DNA of 52,207 bases from BOKV01 sp041987205 (GCA_041987205.1 JBHIWX010000020.1:1-52207); one strand, 5' to 3'. Positions 24,321-34,348 are shown, counted from the stretch's first letter. The notes: a model not told the origin generated them from the letters alone. Program-made: numbers and translations.

Positions 24321-24592
24321 AGCAGGCCGGACCCCGAGGTGCTGAACGACAGGCCGGCCGTGCCGTCGGGAACGGAGAGCGACGCGCTGGGACAGGGCTG
24401 ACCGAGCATTTTCCAGCTCGTATTGTTCAGGAACTTCTCGCAGCGCGCCAGTGTCGACCCGCTCGACGTGGCAATGCACGCCGTCTGGCCCTCGGGCGTT
24501 TCGCCGCCCTTGAACCGGCACGTGCAATCGGCCGCTGCCGACGATACGGAAGCCAGTAGAAGCATGCCCGATATGGCGAGAGCGCGTCGCAT
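24317..24592 (-). CDS. small exported cysteine-rich protein
   Basis: A 91-residue protein with a signal peptide ending near SAAA-D (residues 19-22) and a mature part with five Cys (23, 25, 39, 51, 67), including CTC right after cleavage. I do not recognise a family, though small proteins like this are common beside xth in rhizobia. ATG 24592 is preferred; no good ribosome site is seen, and a TTGACA-TCTGAT promoter would start the message about one base before the ATG, so it may be leaderless. It overlaps the GNAT gene by four bases. Confidence 0.72.
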   Translation of the reverse strand: MRRALAISGMLLLASVSSAAADCTCRFKGGETPEGQTACIATSSGSTLARCEKFLNNTSWKMLGQPCPSASLSVPDGTAGLSFSTSGSGLL

Positions 24593-24599
24593 GACGCGT

Positions 24600-24628
24600 A
24601 TCAGACGCCCGAATCGTCCGCCTGTCAA
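24600..24628 (-). promoter_or_regulatory. possible sigma-70 promoter for the Cys-rich - GNAT pair
   Basis: On the minus strand a perfect TTGACA (24628-24623) and TCTGAT (24605-24600) are 17 bases apart. The start point would be near 24593, next to ATG 24592, giving a leaderless message. Confidence 0.4.
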
Positions 24629-24674
24629 ATGAGCGGGTACATCGGCGCGCACAGAATCCTGCGTGTCCGGCGGA

Positions 24675-25457
<783 letters not shown>

Positions 25458-25548
25458 GGAATGGCTCTCCGATTGGTCGAAAGGGATGGCTGAACTCGTA
25501 GCCGCGATAACCGGCAAGGTAAAGCCATCCACAGCCCGCCTTCGATAC

Positions 25549-25564
25549 TGGCACGAATCATGCA
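25549..25564 (+). promoter_or_regulatory. sigma-54 (RpoN) type promoter of the nucleobase permease
   Basis: TGGCACGAATCATGCA fits the -24/-12 consensus TGGCACG-N4-TTGC with one mismatch, and the GG and GC pairs are 10 bases apart as required. It lies 65 bases before the permease ATG. A 7-bp hairpin (CTGGTTT/AAACCAG, loop GGGG) follows at 25575-25592 in the leader. No clear upstream activator site was located. Confidence 0.62.
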
Positions 25565-25628
25565 CCATGTGCGTCTGGTTTGGGGAAACCAGGCCATTCG
25601 GGCATCAAATTTGGGCAAAGGTGGGAAT

Positions 25629-27032
25629 ATGACTAAACAACAGGCAGCAGCCGGTAGCGGGCTGATCTACAAACTCACGGACAAGCCGGCGCCTGGGCCG
25701 GCTTTCCTTGCCGCCGCACAGCACATCCTTGCGAGCATCGTCGGCATCGTGACCCCGTCGCTGGTCATCGGCGGCGTTCTGGGACTGGGCGAGCACATTC
25801 CTTATCTGATCGCGATGTCGCTTTTCGTGTCGGGCGTGGCGACCTTCATCCAGTGCCGCACGATCGGTCCGGTAGGTTCCGGACTGCTCAGCGTGCAGGG
25901 CACCAGCTTCGCGTTCCTGGGCGCGATCCTCGCCGCCGGCTTTGCGGTCAAGGGCAGGGGCGGCACGCCGGAAGACATCCTGGCGATGATCTTCGGCCTG
26001 TGCCTTGTCGGCTGCGTCGTCGAGATCGTGCTCAGCCAGTTCATTCACAAGATGGGCAAGATTATCACGCCGACGGTGACCGGCATCGTCATCACCGTGA
26101 TCGGTCTCAGCCTGGTCAAGGTCGGTTTTACCGACTTCGCCGGCGGCGCCTATGTCAAGCAGAACGTGCCGGAGGCCTTCGGCGATCCGGTCAATCTCGC
26201 GCTCGGCGCGCTGGTCGTCGTGGTCATTCTGATCATGACCTTCCAGAAGAGCCCGATGATCCGCATTTCCGCGATCATGATCGGCCTGATCGCCGGCTTC
26301 ATCGTCGCAGCGATCCTCGGAAAGGTGAACTTCGCTTCATTCGGATCGCCGGACTATTTCGCGATCCCGATCCCGTTCAAATACGGCTTCAACTTCGATA
26401 TCGGTCTCTTTCTTCCCGTCGCCTTCATCTACCTGATCACCGCGATCGAGACGACGGGAGACCTGACCGCGAACTCGGTCATTTCGGGTGAACCGGTGAC
26501 GGGTGAAACCTATCTCAAGCGCATCAAGGGCGGCGTGATGGCCGACGGTATCAATTCGGGTATCGCTGCGATCTTCAACACCTTCCCGAACACGACCTTT
26601 AGCCAGAACAACGGTGTCATTCAGATGACCGGCGTCGCGAGCCGTCATGTCGGCATGTACATCGCCGGCATCCTGTTGATCCTCGGCTTCTTCCCGATCA
26701 TCGGCGGAGTGTTCCGGTTGATTCCGAACCCGGTTCTGGGCGGTGCGACACTGGTCCTGTTCGGCTCCATCGCCGTGGCGGGCATCCGTATCCTGGCCTC
26801 CCAGGAGATCGATCGCCGCAAGATCTACATCATGGCGGTGTCGTTCGGTCTCGGGCTTGGCGTGACGCTGGTGCCCGAAGCGGTCGGCAAACTCCCGGAC
26901 ATCATCAAGAACGTGTTCGCGACCCCGATCACGCTGTCGGGCCTGTCCGCGATCATCCTGTCGCTGGTCATTCCCGAGTCCTTCGGCGAGCCGGTCATGG
27001 ACGATGTCAGCGAAGCTGTCGATCCGGCCTGA
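25629..27032 (+). CDS. NCS2 family xanthine/uracil permease
   Basis: A 467-residue integral membrane transporter of the nucleobase-cation symporter-2 family with about 12-14 hydrophobic segments. QNNGVIQMTGVASR (about residues 330-343) is the signature typical of xanthine/uric acid-type permeases, and the conserved AIETTGDLTAN segment precedes it. It should import xanthine, uric acid or a related base with protons. ATG 25629 has GGTGGG just upstream. The sigma-54 promoter before it implies nitrogen control, in keeping with use of purines as nitrogen source. A strong terminator follows. Confidence 0.9.
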   Translation: MTKQQAAAGSGLIYKLTDKPAPGPAFLAAAQHILASIVGIVTPSLVIGGVLGLGEHIPYLIAMSLFVSGVATFIQCRTIGPVGSGLLSVQGTSFAFLGAILAAGFAVKGRGGTPEDILAMIFGLCLVGCVVEIVLSQFIHKMGKIITPTVTGIVITVIGLSLVKVGFTDFAGGAYVKQNVPEAFGDPVNLALGALVVVVILIMTFQKSPMIRISAIMIGLIAGFIVAAILGKVNFASFGSPDYFAIPIPFKYGFNFDIGLFLPVAFIYLITAIETTGDLTANSVISGEPVTGETYLKRIKGGVMADGINSGIAAIFNTFPNTTFSQNNGVIQMTGVASRHVGMYIAGILLILGFFPIIGGVFRLIPNPVLGGATLVLFGSIAVAGIRILASQEIDRRKIYIMAVSFGLGLGVTLVPEAVGKLPDIIKNVFATPITLSGLSAIILSLVIPESFGEPVMDDVSEAVDPA

Positions 27033-27055
27033 TCGGATAACTCCTGCAAACAGTG

Positions 27056-27085
27056 AAAAGGCCCGGAGCGATCCGGGCCTTTTTT
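27056..27085 (+). terminator. intrinsic terminator after the permease
   Basis: Perfect 8-bp stem GGCCCGGA/TCCGGGCC with a GCGA loop followed by TTTTTT; AAAA before it makes it usable in both directions for the convergent SH3b gene. Confidence 0.92.
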
Positions 27086-27107
27086 GTCGGTTGAATGCTG
27101 GCAGGCG

Positions 27108-27653
27108 TCACTGCTGCTTGGTTTCGCAGGACATGCCCGGAGGGCAGGGCGCATACTGATTGTATTTGCTCTGGCCATCGTCGGCGTTCCGGCGTCGCCG
27201 TTTGCGATCCCTGTCGTGATCCTTGGAATGCCTGCGCCAGTCCTTGCGCCAATCCCGGCGCCGATCATGACGCCTGTCGTAGCGCCGATCATGGCGCCAG
27301 TCGCGACGATATTCCGGATAGGGCTGGATGATGATGGCCGGAGGCGCAGCGCGGTAGCGAGGCTGGCCATATCCCTCAAGGTAATTGCCCGAGACCCATC
27401 CTCGCAGCCGGTAGGCGACGATCTCGCACCAATTGTCGGGCGTGCAGCCTTCGACCTGAACGCTGGTCCCGCCCGGAAGTGTCGTGATGCGCGGAAATCC
27501 GGCGCCCGGGCCGGTGCGCACGTTGAGATCGGTGACGACGACGGCGGTATTCTGCGCCGCGGCTTCCGTGGGGGCGGCGAAACTTGCCGCGACGAAGGCG
27601 GCGCCGGCGAGGGTGGCCGTCAGCAGGGTGGATGCAAGCCTTTGCGTATTCAT
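27108..27653 (-). CDS. exported bacterial SH3 domain protein with Arg/Asp/His-rich tail
   Basis: A 181-residue protein: signal peptide ending near AAA-Q (residue 34), one SH3b domain (about 38-95; VRTGPGAGFPRI, WCEIVAYRLRGWVSGNYL) and a tail of about 60 residues rich in Arg, Asp, His, Trp and Lys, built of RRDW/HDRR-like units. Such SH3b proteins are common in rhizobia and are thought to bind cell-wall peptides; the role of the charged tail is unknown. GGGAGA is seven bases before ATG 27653. A bidirectional terminator separates it from the convergent permease. Confidence 0.83.
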   Translation of the reverse strand: MNTQRLASTLLTATLAGAAFVAASFAAPTEAAAQNTAVVVTDLNVRTGPGAGFPRITTLPGGTSVQVEGCTPDNWCEIVAYRLRGWVSGNYLEGYGQPRYRAAPPAIIIQPYPEYRRDWRHDRRYDRRHDRRRDWRKDWRRHSKDHDRDRKRRRRNADDGQSKYNQYAPCPPGMSCETKQQ

Positions 27654-27878
27654 CTGTCATTCTCCCGGCGCGCCTTTTGCCCTATTCGGGTGCGCGCCCT
27701 TGTCCGGTAATCTGCGTTGTACGGCGACGGTTCTACGCGACTGCGACTGAACCGGGCATGAACGCAATGTTCAAAAGACAATTTGGTTGCCTCGAATGGC
27801 AGGCGCGCGTGGCAGGATTGTGCCGCACGCACGAATTTCGGGCGAATTCGAAATGTTCCGTCAGGAACTAAAGGCTCG

Positions 27879-28229
27879 TCAGACCGAGAAGCTGACGCCG
27901 CAGCCGCAGCTTGCCACCGCGTTCGGATTGCGGATCTGGAAAGACTGACCCATCAGGTCGGAGACGAAATCGACCTCGGACCCCGCCATGTATTGCAGCG
28001 ACATCGAGTCGATCAGCACCGTGGCGCCATGGCCCTCGATGACGGTGTCGTCCGCCTCGCGGTCGTTTGAGACGAGGTCGTACTGGTAGGAAAAGCCCGA
28101 GCAGCCGCCGCCTTCCACCGAAATCCTCAGCGCGTCTTTCTCGGCATCGTCGGCGAGAATCTTCGCGACGCGCTTGAGCGCGGCGTCGGTCACGGTGACA
28201 TGCGGCTTTTCGAGTGTTTCGGCGTCCAT
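27879..28229 (-). CDS. erpA: iron-sulfur cluster insertion protein ErpA (A-type carrier)
   Basis: A 116-residue HesB/IscA family protein with the three cluster-binding Cys: Cys43 in GGGCSGF and Cys108/Cys110 in SCGCG near the C-terminus. A-type carriers receive Fe-S clusters from the scaffold and deliver them to targets. ATG 28229 is chosen because GAGGG sits seven bases upstream. A good promoter lies before it (28256-28284). It is divergent from dgt. IscA or SufA are alternatives, but the stand-alone position away from isc/suf genes and the length favour ErpA. Confidence 0.88.
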   Translation of the reverse strand: MDAETLEKPHVTVTDAALKRVAKILADDAEKDALRISVEGGGCSGFSYQYDLVSNDREADDTVIEGHGATVLIDSMSLQYMAGSEVDFVSDLMGQSFQIRNPNAVASCGCGVSFSV

Positions 28230-28255
28230 CGTCATACCCTCATCTTGCACCCTCG

Positions 28256-28284
28256 AATCTAGGCCGCGTCGCCGCCGAGTTCAA
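28256..28284 (-). promoter_or_regulatory. sigma-70-type promoter of erpA
   Basis: On the minus strand TTGAAC (28284-28279) and TAGATT (28261-28256) are exactly 17 bases apart, each matching four of six consensus bases. The start would be near 28249, 20 bases before erpA. Confidence 0.5.
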
Positions 28285-28357
28285 GCACCCGAAACACCGC
28301 CTTCAATAAGGCCTCGCCATGCGCTAAGCCTTGAATCGGCGAAATACGGGACATGCC

Positions 28358-29575
28358 TTGTTCGAGGACATCACATTCGGGCGCGAGAACCTCGCGCCCT
28401 ATGCCTGCCAATGGCGGCAGAGCCGTGGCCGACTCCATCCCGAGCCGGCCAGTCCGACGCGCTCGCCCTTCCAGCGCGACCGCGACCGGATCATCCACTC
28501 CACTGCCTTCCGCAGGCTCAAGCACAAGACACAGGTCTTCATCCATCACGAGGGTGATCATTTCCGCACCCGGCTGACCCACTCCATTGAGGTCGCCCAG
28601 ATCGCGCGCGCGCTCGCCCGCGCGCTGCGCGTTGACGAGGACCTGGCCGAGGCGCTGGCGCTCGCCCATGATTTCGGACACACGCCCTTCGGCCATACCG
28701 GCGAGGAAGTGCTCGACGAACTGATGCGGCCCTGGGGCGGCTTCGACCACAATGCCCAGTCGCTGCGGCTGGTCACCCGGCTGGAGCGCCGCTATGCCGA
28801 GTTCGACGGCCTCAATCTGAGCTGGGAGACGCTGGAGGGCCTCGTCAAGCACAATGGACCGGTGGTCGGTCCGGATGGGCAGGGCATTGGCGGGCCGATC
28901 CCGCTGCCGATTCTCGAATTCAATGCGCTGTTCGACCTCGATCTCGCCCGGCACTCCTCGCTCGAAGCGCAATGCGCCGCCATCGCCGACGACATCGCCT
29001 ACAATGCCCATGATCTTGACGACGCGCTGCGCGCCGGCATGTTCGATCTCGACGCGCTCAAAGAACTGCCGCTGGCCGGCGAATTGCTCGCCTTGGTACG
29101 TGAACGTTATCCGGGGCTCGACGAGGTCCGCACCACGCATGAGATTGTCCGGCGCCAGATCACCGCCATGGTCGAGGACGTGCTGGCAGAAGCGATGCGT
29201 AACATCGAGGAATTGGCACCGGCCAGCGACGAGGATGTGCGTGCCGCCGGGCGCACCCTTGTCGGCTTTGCCGCGCCGATGGCGAAGGCCGAGCGCGCGA
29301 TCAAGGATTTCCTCTACGCAAGGGTCTATCGCGCACCCGGCGTCATGCGCATCCGCGAGGACGCCAAGCAGGTGGTGCGCGACCTGTTCGAGGCCTATTT
29401 CTCCGGCCGCGAGCAGATGCCCGACGAATGGGGTACGGACTGGCGCAGCGCGCTGCACGAGCTGGAGGAACAGAAGCGGGCGCGGCTTGTCGCCGATTTC
29501 CTCGCCGGCATGACGGACCGCTATGCCATCACCGAGCACAAACGACTGTTTGACGCCACACCGGACTTGCGTTAG
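28358..29575 (+). CDS. dgt: deoxyguanosinetriphosphate triphosphohydrolase-like protein (HD domain)
   Basis: A 405-residue HD-domain dNTP triphosphohydrolase. The metal motif is H..HD: RLTHSIEV, then ALAHDFGHTPFGHTGE and a later Asp in CAAIADDIAYNAHD. It hydrolyses dNTPs to nucleosides and triphosphate, setting dNTP pools. The start is uncertain: TTG 28358 brings the N-terminus to the family's usual length, while TTG 28331 would give 414 residues; neither has a strong ribosome site. It precedes argS by 63 bp on the same strand and is likely co-transcribed with it, as in other rhizobia. Confidence 0.9.
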   Translation: MFEDITFGRENLAPYACQWRQSRGRLHPEPASPTRSPFQRDRDRIIHSTAFRRLKHKTQVFIHHEGDHFRTRLTHSIEVAQIARALARALRVDEDLAEALALAHDFGHTPFGHTGEEVLDELMRPWGGFDHNAQSLRLVTRLERRYAEFDGLNLSWETLEGLVKHNGPVVGPDGQGIGGPIPLPILEFNALFDLDLARHSSLEAQCAAIADDIAYNAHDLDDALRAGMFDLDALKELPLAGELLALVRERYPGLDEVRTTHEIVRRQITAMVEDVLAEAMRNIEELAPASDEDVRAAGRTLVGFAAPMAKAERAIKDFLYARVYRAPGVMRIREDAKQVVRDLFEAYFSGREQMPDEWGTDWRSALHELEEQKRARLVADFLAGMTDRYAITEHKRLFDATPDLR

Positions 29576-29638
29576 GCGACCCCGTCCCCGGCGGGATGGA
29601 TTTCCTGAAAAAGACAAGGCGGCCGCAAGGCCAAGCGA

Positions 29639-31402
29639 ATGATGAACCTGTTTGCCGAATTCGAAGAAAAGATCAGGGCGATCGTCGCCGCGCTCGACCT
29701 CCAGTCCGAGGCGCCGCTGGCGCTCGACCGCGTCGTCGTCGAACCGCCGCGCGATCCCGCCCATGGCGATCTGGCGACCAATGCCGCATTGGTGCTGGCA
29801 AAGCCGGCCCGCCTGAACCCGCGCGAACTGGCCGGCCGCATCGCCGAGGCGCTGTCCGCCGACGAAGCCGTCGAGAGCGCCGACATCGCCGGTCCCGGCT
29901 TCATCAATCTGCGCCTGTCGCGCGCCTTCTGGGCCGGCCATCTGGGCGTCATCCTCGCCGCCGGCGCCCAATACGGGCGCACGGGCATGGGCACCGGCAA
30001 GCACATCAACGTCGAATATGTCTCGGCCAATCCGACGGGCCCGATGCATGTCGGCCATTGCCGTGGCGCCGTCGTCGGCGACGCGTTGGCCAATCTGCTC
30101 GAATTCGCCGGTTTCGACGTGACCCGCGAATACGTCATCAACGATGCCGGCGTGCAGATCGACGTGCTGGCCCGCTCCGTCGAGCTGCGCTACCGCGCGG
30201 CGCTGGGCGAGACGATCGGCGAGATACCCGCCGGGCTTTACCCGGGCGACTATCTCAAGCCGGTCGGCGAGGCGCTGGTGGAGGAATTCGGCGAGAGCCT
30301 GAAGACGATGGACGAGGCCGAGCGCATGGCAATCCTGCGCGATCGCTCCGTCGCCGCCATGATGGTGCTGATCAAGCAGGATCTTGCGGCGCTAAATGTC
30401 CACCACGAGGTCTTCTTCTCCGAGCGCACACTGCACGAAAAGCAAAATGGGGTGTCCGAGATCGACCGCATGCTCGACGAAATGCGGGCGAGGGGCTTCG
30501 TCTACGAAGGGCGTCTGCCGCCGCCCAAGGGCGAACTGCCGGACGACTGGGAAGACCGCGAGCAGACCCTCTTCCGGTCGACCGAGGTCGGCGACGACAT
30601 GGACCGGCCGCTGATCAAGTCGGATGGCAGCTACACCTATTTCGCCGCCGACGTAGCCTACTTCAAGAACAAGCATGATCGCGGTTTCTCGCGCATGGTC
30701 TACGTGCTGGGCGCCGACCATGGCGGCTACGTAAAGCGGCTGAAGGCCGTCGCGCGCGCCATCGCGGGCGATGAAAACGTGCTCGACGTCCTGCTGTGCC
30801 AGCTGGTCAAGCTCTATCGCGGCGGCGAACCGGTGCGCATGTCCAAGCGCTCGGGCGATTTCGTCACCCTGCGCGATGTCGTCGACGAGGTCGGCCGTGA
30901 CGCCGTGCGCTTCATGATGCTCTACCGCAAGCCCGAGGCGCCGCTCGATTTCGACTTCGCCAAGGTGACCGAACAGTCGCGCGACAACCCTGTTTTCTAC
31001 GTGCAATACGCCCATGCCCGCACCCAGTCGGTGTTCCGCCAGGCCGGCGAGGAGATGGCCGGACACGACCTTTCCGACACAGCCCTTGCACAGGCGGACT
31101 TGACGCTGCTCTCAGACGATGGCGAAATCGCCCTGATAGCCAAGATGGCAGAGTTCCCGCGCATGGTTGAACAGGCCGCGCGGGCCGACGAACCGCATCG
31201 GGTCGCCTTCTACCTTTACGAGCTCGCTTCTGAGCTTCACCAGCATTGGGCCAGGGGCAAGGAGAAACCGGAATTACGCTTTGTTAACCAAGATAATGCC
31301 AATCTGACCCTAGCTAGACTGGCGATGCTGAAGGGACTTTCATCGGTTCTGTCTTCTGGTCTGGCAATCGTCGGGGCCGATGCGCCCGACGAGATGCGCT
31401 AA
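29639..31402 (+). CDS. argS: arginyl-tRNA synthetase
   Basis: A 587-residue class I synthetase. The HIGH-type motif HVGH lies in NPTGPMHVGHCRG (about residue 130), the KMSKS counterpart is RMSKRSG near 400, and the C-terminal anticodon-binding helices (DALR domain) are intact. It charges tRNA-Arg. ATG 29639 is followed at once by a second ATG; AAGG lies about eight bases before. It begins the argS - SPOR - nagZ - scpAB - tat gene order characteristic of rhizobia. Confidence 0.96.
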   Translation: MMNLFAEFEEKIRAIVAALDLQSEAPLALDRVVVEPPRDPAHGDLATNAALVLAKPARLNPRELAGRIAEALSADEAVESADIAGPGFINLRLSRAFWAGHLGVILAAGAQYGRTGMGTGKHINVEYVSANPTGPMHVGHCRGAVVGDALANLLEFAGFDVTREYVINDAGVQIDVLARSVELRYRAALGETIGEIPAGLYPGDYLKPVGEALVEEFGESLKTMDEAERMAILRDRSVAAMMVLIKQDLAALNVHHEVFFSERTLHEKQNGVSEIDRMLDEMRARGFVYEGRLPPPKGELPDDWEDREQTLFRSTEVGDDMDRPLIKSDGSYTYFAADVAYFKNKHDRGFSRMVYVLGADHGGYVKRLKAVARAIAGDENVLDVLLCQLVKLYRGGEPVRMSKRSGDFVTLRDVVDEVGRDAVRFMMLYRKPEAPLDFDFAKVTEQSRDNPVFYVQYAHARTQSVFRQAGEEMAGHDLSDTALAQADLTLLSDDGEIALIAKMAEFPRMVEQAARADEPHRVAFYLYELASELHQHWARGKEKPELRFVNQDNANLTLARLAMLKGLSSVLSSGLAIVGADAPDEMR

Positions 31403-31538
31403 GGCAAAAGGCGCTTTTCGGTCAAATTCCTGACCGATTCAGCGCGCAAAACGCCTCTTCGGGGAACTCGGGCGCCATGAACTGGCGCCGACCGTGTTCG
31501 GCGATGGGGCGACAGAAGCTAGAACGGGTTACTGCGTG

Positions 31539-34190
31539 ATGACCGAACAAAACAGCCTGGCCCGCGAATACTCTTTCGACAGCCGTCAAGAGGATCCGCT
31601 GGAGGAACTGGCCCGTATCGTTTCGGGTGAGAAGAAGCCTGCGCCCAAACCCCAGATCCGGCCGGTCGAACGGCCCGTGTTCGAGCGCTCCGCGCCTGCC
31701 TATCAGGCCGAACAGGATTATGCCGAGCCCGATTACCCGGATGCGGCGCCTTCCTACGGGAATACCGAAAGCGACATGGACGGGCAGTCCATGGCGCAGG
31801 ACGCTGACGATCCCGATGTCGATTTCGAAAACCAGCTGATGCACGAGCTCGATGACACTCAGGCAGGGCAGGAAGAAGCCCGGGCGGCCGAATTTTCCGA
31901 AGACACGACGGCATTCGACCAGTTCGACGCCATCGTGGACGATATCGCCGGAGCGGCGGAAGAAGAAGAGAATGACGCCTCGCTCGAGGACCAGCTCATG
32001 GTCGAGCTTGGTCTTTCGGAGCAGGATACCGGCGAGTTCCTGACCGGCTTTGAGGACGACGTCGAATTCGATGCTCCCGCGCAGGCGCCTCAAAAGGCAT
32101 CTGCCCCGCAGCAGGAGCAGCCCGAAGAGGCCGATGCGGAAGATGATGTCGACCTGATGGGCGAATATTCCGCGCAAGAAGATTTCACCGAAGAGGATCT
32201 CGAACTGGCGCAGGAACTCCAGGCGGTCGCGCAGAACGCGGCGCCGCAACGTCATGGCAATCGCCAGAGCCTCAACCAGGTCAGCGATTTCAAGGACAAG
32301 TTCGAGTCCGAACTGGCAATCAGCCGGGCTGCGCAATCGCTCAGCATGCGTCCGCGCACCAATGAAGCGGATAGCGACGATGATGATCTCGCCGCCCTCG
32401 GCTTCGACCCCTCTATCTGGGATCAGCCGGCAGCGGCACCCGCGCCCAGGGCTCAGCAGCTCCAGCCTGCTGCGAAGCCAGCCGCGAAACCCGCACAGGA
32501 AGAAGCGCCCCTGAATTTCGATTCTGCCTTCGAAGCTGAAATGGCATCGATGGACGTGGCGCCCAGGGCCGAAAACACGAGGCAGCCGCCAGCGCAGCCG
32601 CCGCAGGCTCCCCGTCAGGCCCAGAGAGCTCCGGTGGAAGCGCGGGCGCAAGCCGCCGACACGCAGAGCCGGCAGGTCGTGCGCGCCGCGCCGCCCACTA
32701 CGCCGCCCTCGATGTTCAACAGCGAGCGCGAAATCGACGATCATTTCGCCGCCGTCTTTGCCGAGGAGCTTGGCTTCGACGAGCCGGTACAGCCGAAGGC
32801 GCCCGCACGCGTGCCGCAGCAGGTTTCTCAGCAGGCCCCTCAACAGGCAAGAGCGCAGATTCCGTCCGGTCGTCAGTCGGTCGCGATCCCGCAGGCTCCG
32901 GTTTCGCGGGCTGCTGTTCCCGCCCAGAGGGAACTCGCCGGGCATGATTATGACGATCGCGAAGTCTATGCCGACGAATACGATCCCTCCGACGGCTATG
33001 CGCAGGATGAAGTTGCGCAGGACGCCTATGGCGACGGCTATGAGGAATACAACACCTATGAGGATGAGGGTGACTTCCAGGCATCGCGCGACGACCAGTA
33101 CGAGGAGCCGCGCGGCCGTTCAGGCGCACGCGGTTTCCGCCTTGCCGGCATCGCGCTGGGTCTGGCGCTGGTGATCGGCCTCGGCGCGGTGAGCTACGGC
33201 TTCTTCCGCGGAGACAGCACGCCGGGCGAGCCGGCCATCGTCAGGGCCGATCCCGATCCCGTAAAAACCCGCCCCGAGGATCCGGGCGGCACGACGGTCG
33301 CCAATCAGGACAAGGCCGCCTACGAACGCGTTGCCGGCAAGTTCGGCGAAGAAGCCAAGCAGGAAAAGCTCGTCAGCGATGTCGAGGAGCCGGTAAATCT
33401 GGTGTCTTCCGCACCGCCGGCCGCTTCGGGTCTGACCGAACCGGGACTTTCCGGCAAGGGCGACGAACGCCTGTCGCCGGGCGAGCAGCAGGCGCTTGTC
33501 TCCCCGACCACGCTCCAGCCGCGCCGCGTGCGCACGCTGACCGTACGTCGCGACGGCACCATCATCACGCCGACTGAGCCCGCCGCGCCGGAAACGACCG
33601 ACGCCGGAACCAATGCCGAAGGCGCCATTCCGCTCGATGGCGCGAGCACGACAGGCGGCATTCCCGTTCCGTCGCCGCGTCCCGAGCGTTCCGAAAGCTC
33701 GGCCGCGCCACGCCAGCCTGCTGCACAGCCCACCGCCACGGCTTCTTCCGATCAGGGTAGCCTGCCGGGCGTCAGCGTCGGCCAGAGTGTTGGTCAGAGC
33801 GTCGTCCCGGTCGTGCCCGTGCCGGGAACCGACCCGGTCACCACGCAGAGCGTCGTCGCCGTGAACGAAGCGGCCACCCCGGTGGCACTCGCGCCGACCG
33901 AACAGCCGACGCCGGCCACGCAGGCCATCGCCAGCCAGGCCGAACTGAGCGAGTGGGTCGTCCAGATTTCCTCGCAGCGTTCGCCGGAGGAAGCCCAGGC
34001 GTCGTACCAGAACCTGGTCAACCGCTTCCCGAGCCTGCTCGAAGGCCGCCCGATGGCGGTGCAGAAGGCCGACATTCCCGACAAGGGCGTGTTCTACCGG
34101 GTGCGCATCGGCGCGGAGTCGAAGGAGGACGCGGCAGGCTTCTGTCAGAATCTCCAGTCGGCCGGTGGCGCCTGCTTCGTCACCAGGTAA
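31539..34190 (+). CDS. large acidic SPOR-domain membrane protein
   Basis: An 883-residue single-pass inner-membrane protein. The cytoplasmic N-terminal 530 residues are acidic and rich in Pro, Gln and Ala (largely disordered in appearance); a transmembrane helix lies at about 534-555, then a Pro/Thr/Ser-rich periplasmic linker and a C-terminal SPOR domain (about 803-880, WVVQISSQRSPEEAQ to GACFVT). SPOR domains bind denuded glycan at division sites, so the protein is probably a septal factor. It follows argS and precedes nagZ, which recycles glycan products. The ATG has only a weak ribosome site. 7-bp and 6-bp hairpins stand in the 136-base gap before it. Confidence 0.86.
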   Translation: MTEQNSLAREYSFDSRQEDPLEELARIVSGEKKPAPKPQIRPVERPVFERSAPAYQAEQDYAEPDYPDAAPSYGNTESDMDGQSMAQDADDPDVDFENQLMHELDDTQAGQEEARAAEFSEDTTAFDQFDAIVDDIAGAAEEEENDASLEDQLMVELGLSEQDTGEFLTGFEDDVEFDAPAQAPQKASAPQQEQPEEADAEDDVDLMGEYSAQEDFTEEDLELAQELQAVAQNAAPQRHGNRQSLNQVSDFKDKFESELAISRAAQSLSMRPRTNEADSDDDDLAALGFDPSIWDQPAAAPAPRAQQLQPAAKPAAKPAQEEAPLNFDSAFEAEMASMDVAPRAENTRQPPAQPPQAPRQAQRAPVEARAQAADTQSRQVVRAAPPTTPPSMFNSEREIDDHFAAVFAEELGFDEPVQPKAPARVPQQVSQQAPQQARAQIPSGRQSVAIPQAPVSRAAVPAQRELAGHDYDDREVYADEYDPSDGYAQDEVAQDAYGDGYEEYNTYEDEGDFQASRDDQYEEPRGRSGARGFRLAGIALGLALVIGLGAVSYGFFRGDSTPGEPAIVRADPDPVKTRPEDPGGTTVANQDKAAYERVAGKFGEEAKQEKLVSDVEEPVNLVSSAPPAASGLTEPGLSGKGDERLSPGEQQALVSPTTLQPRRVRTLTVRRDGTIITPTEPAAPETTDAGTNAEGAIPLDGASTTGGIPVPSPRPERSESSAAPRQPAAQPTATASSDQGSLPGVSVGQSVGQSVVPVVPVPGTDPVTTQSVVAVNEAATPVALAPTEQPTPATQAIASQAELSEWVVQISSQRSPEEAQASYQNLVNRFPSLLEGRPMAVQKADIPDKGVFYRVRIGAESKEDAAGFCQNLQSAGGACFVTR

Positions 34191-34193
34191 CTA

Positions 34194-34348
34194 GCTCCGC
34201 TCCCGGAGCGTCGGTACTCCGTCTGTACAGCTTACGCTCGCGCCTTGCGCGAGCGTATTTTCTTCAGGACTTCCCTGCGTGGCAGCACAAGCATTCGCCA
34301 GCGAATGCGCCAGTGCGCGAACGCTCGTTCGGACGGAAGTCCGAACGA
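34194..34348 (+). repeat. cluster of four hairpins before nagZ
   Basis: Four inverted repeats in succession: 34194-34209 (6 bp, 4-base loop), 34233-34257 (10 bp), 34291-34308 (8 bp, 2-base loop) and 34325-34348 (10 bp, GGAA loop). All arms are perfect. The second is a terminator; the others have no T-runs and resemble clustered extragenic palindromes. ACGCTCG occurs both in the second hairpin and next to the fourth. Confidence 0.75.
34233..34264 (+). terminator. intrinsic terminator after the SPOR gene
   Basis: Perfect 10-bp stem TACGCTCGCG/CGCGAGCGTA with a CCTTG loop, followed by TTTTCTT. Confidence 0.85.
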
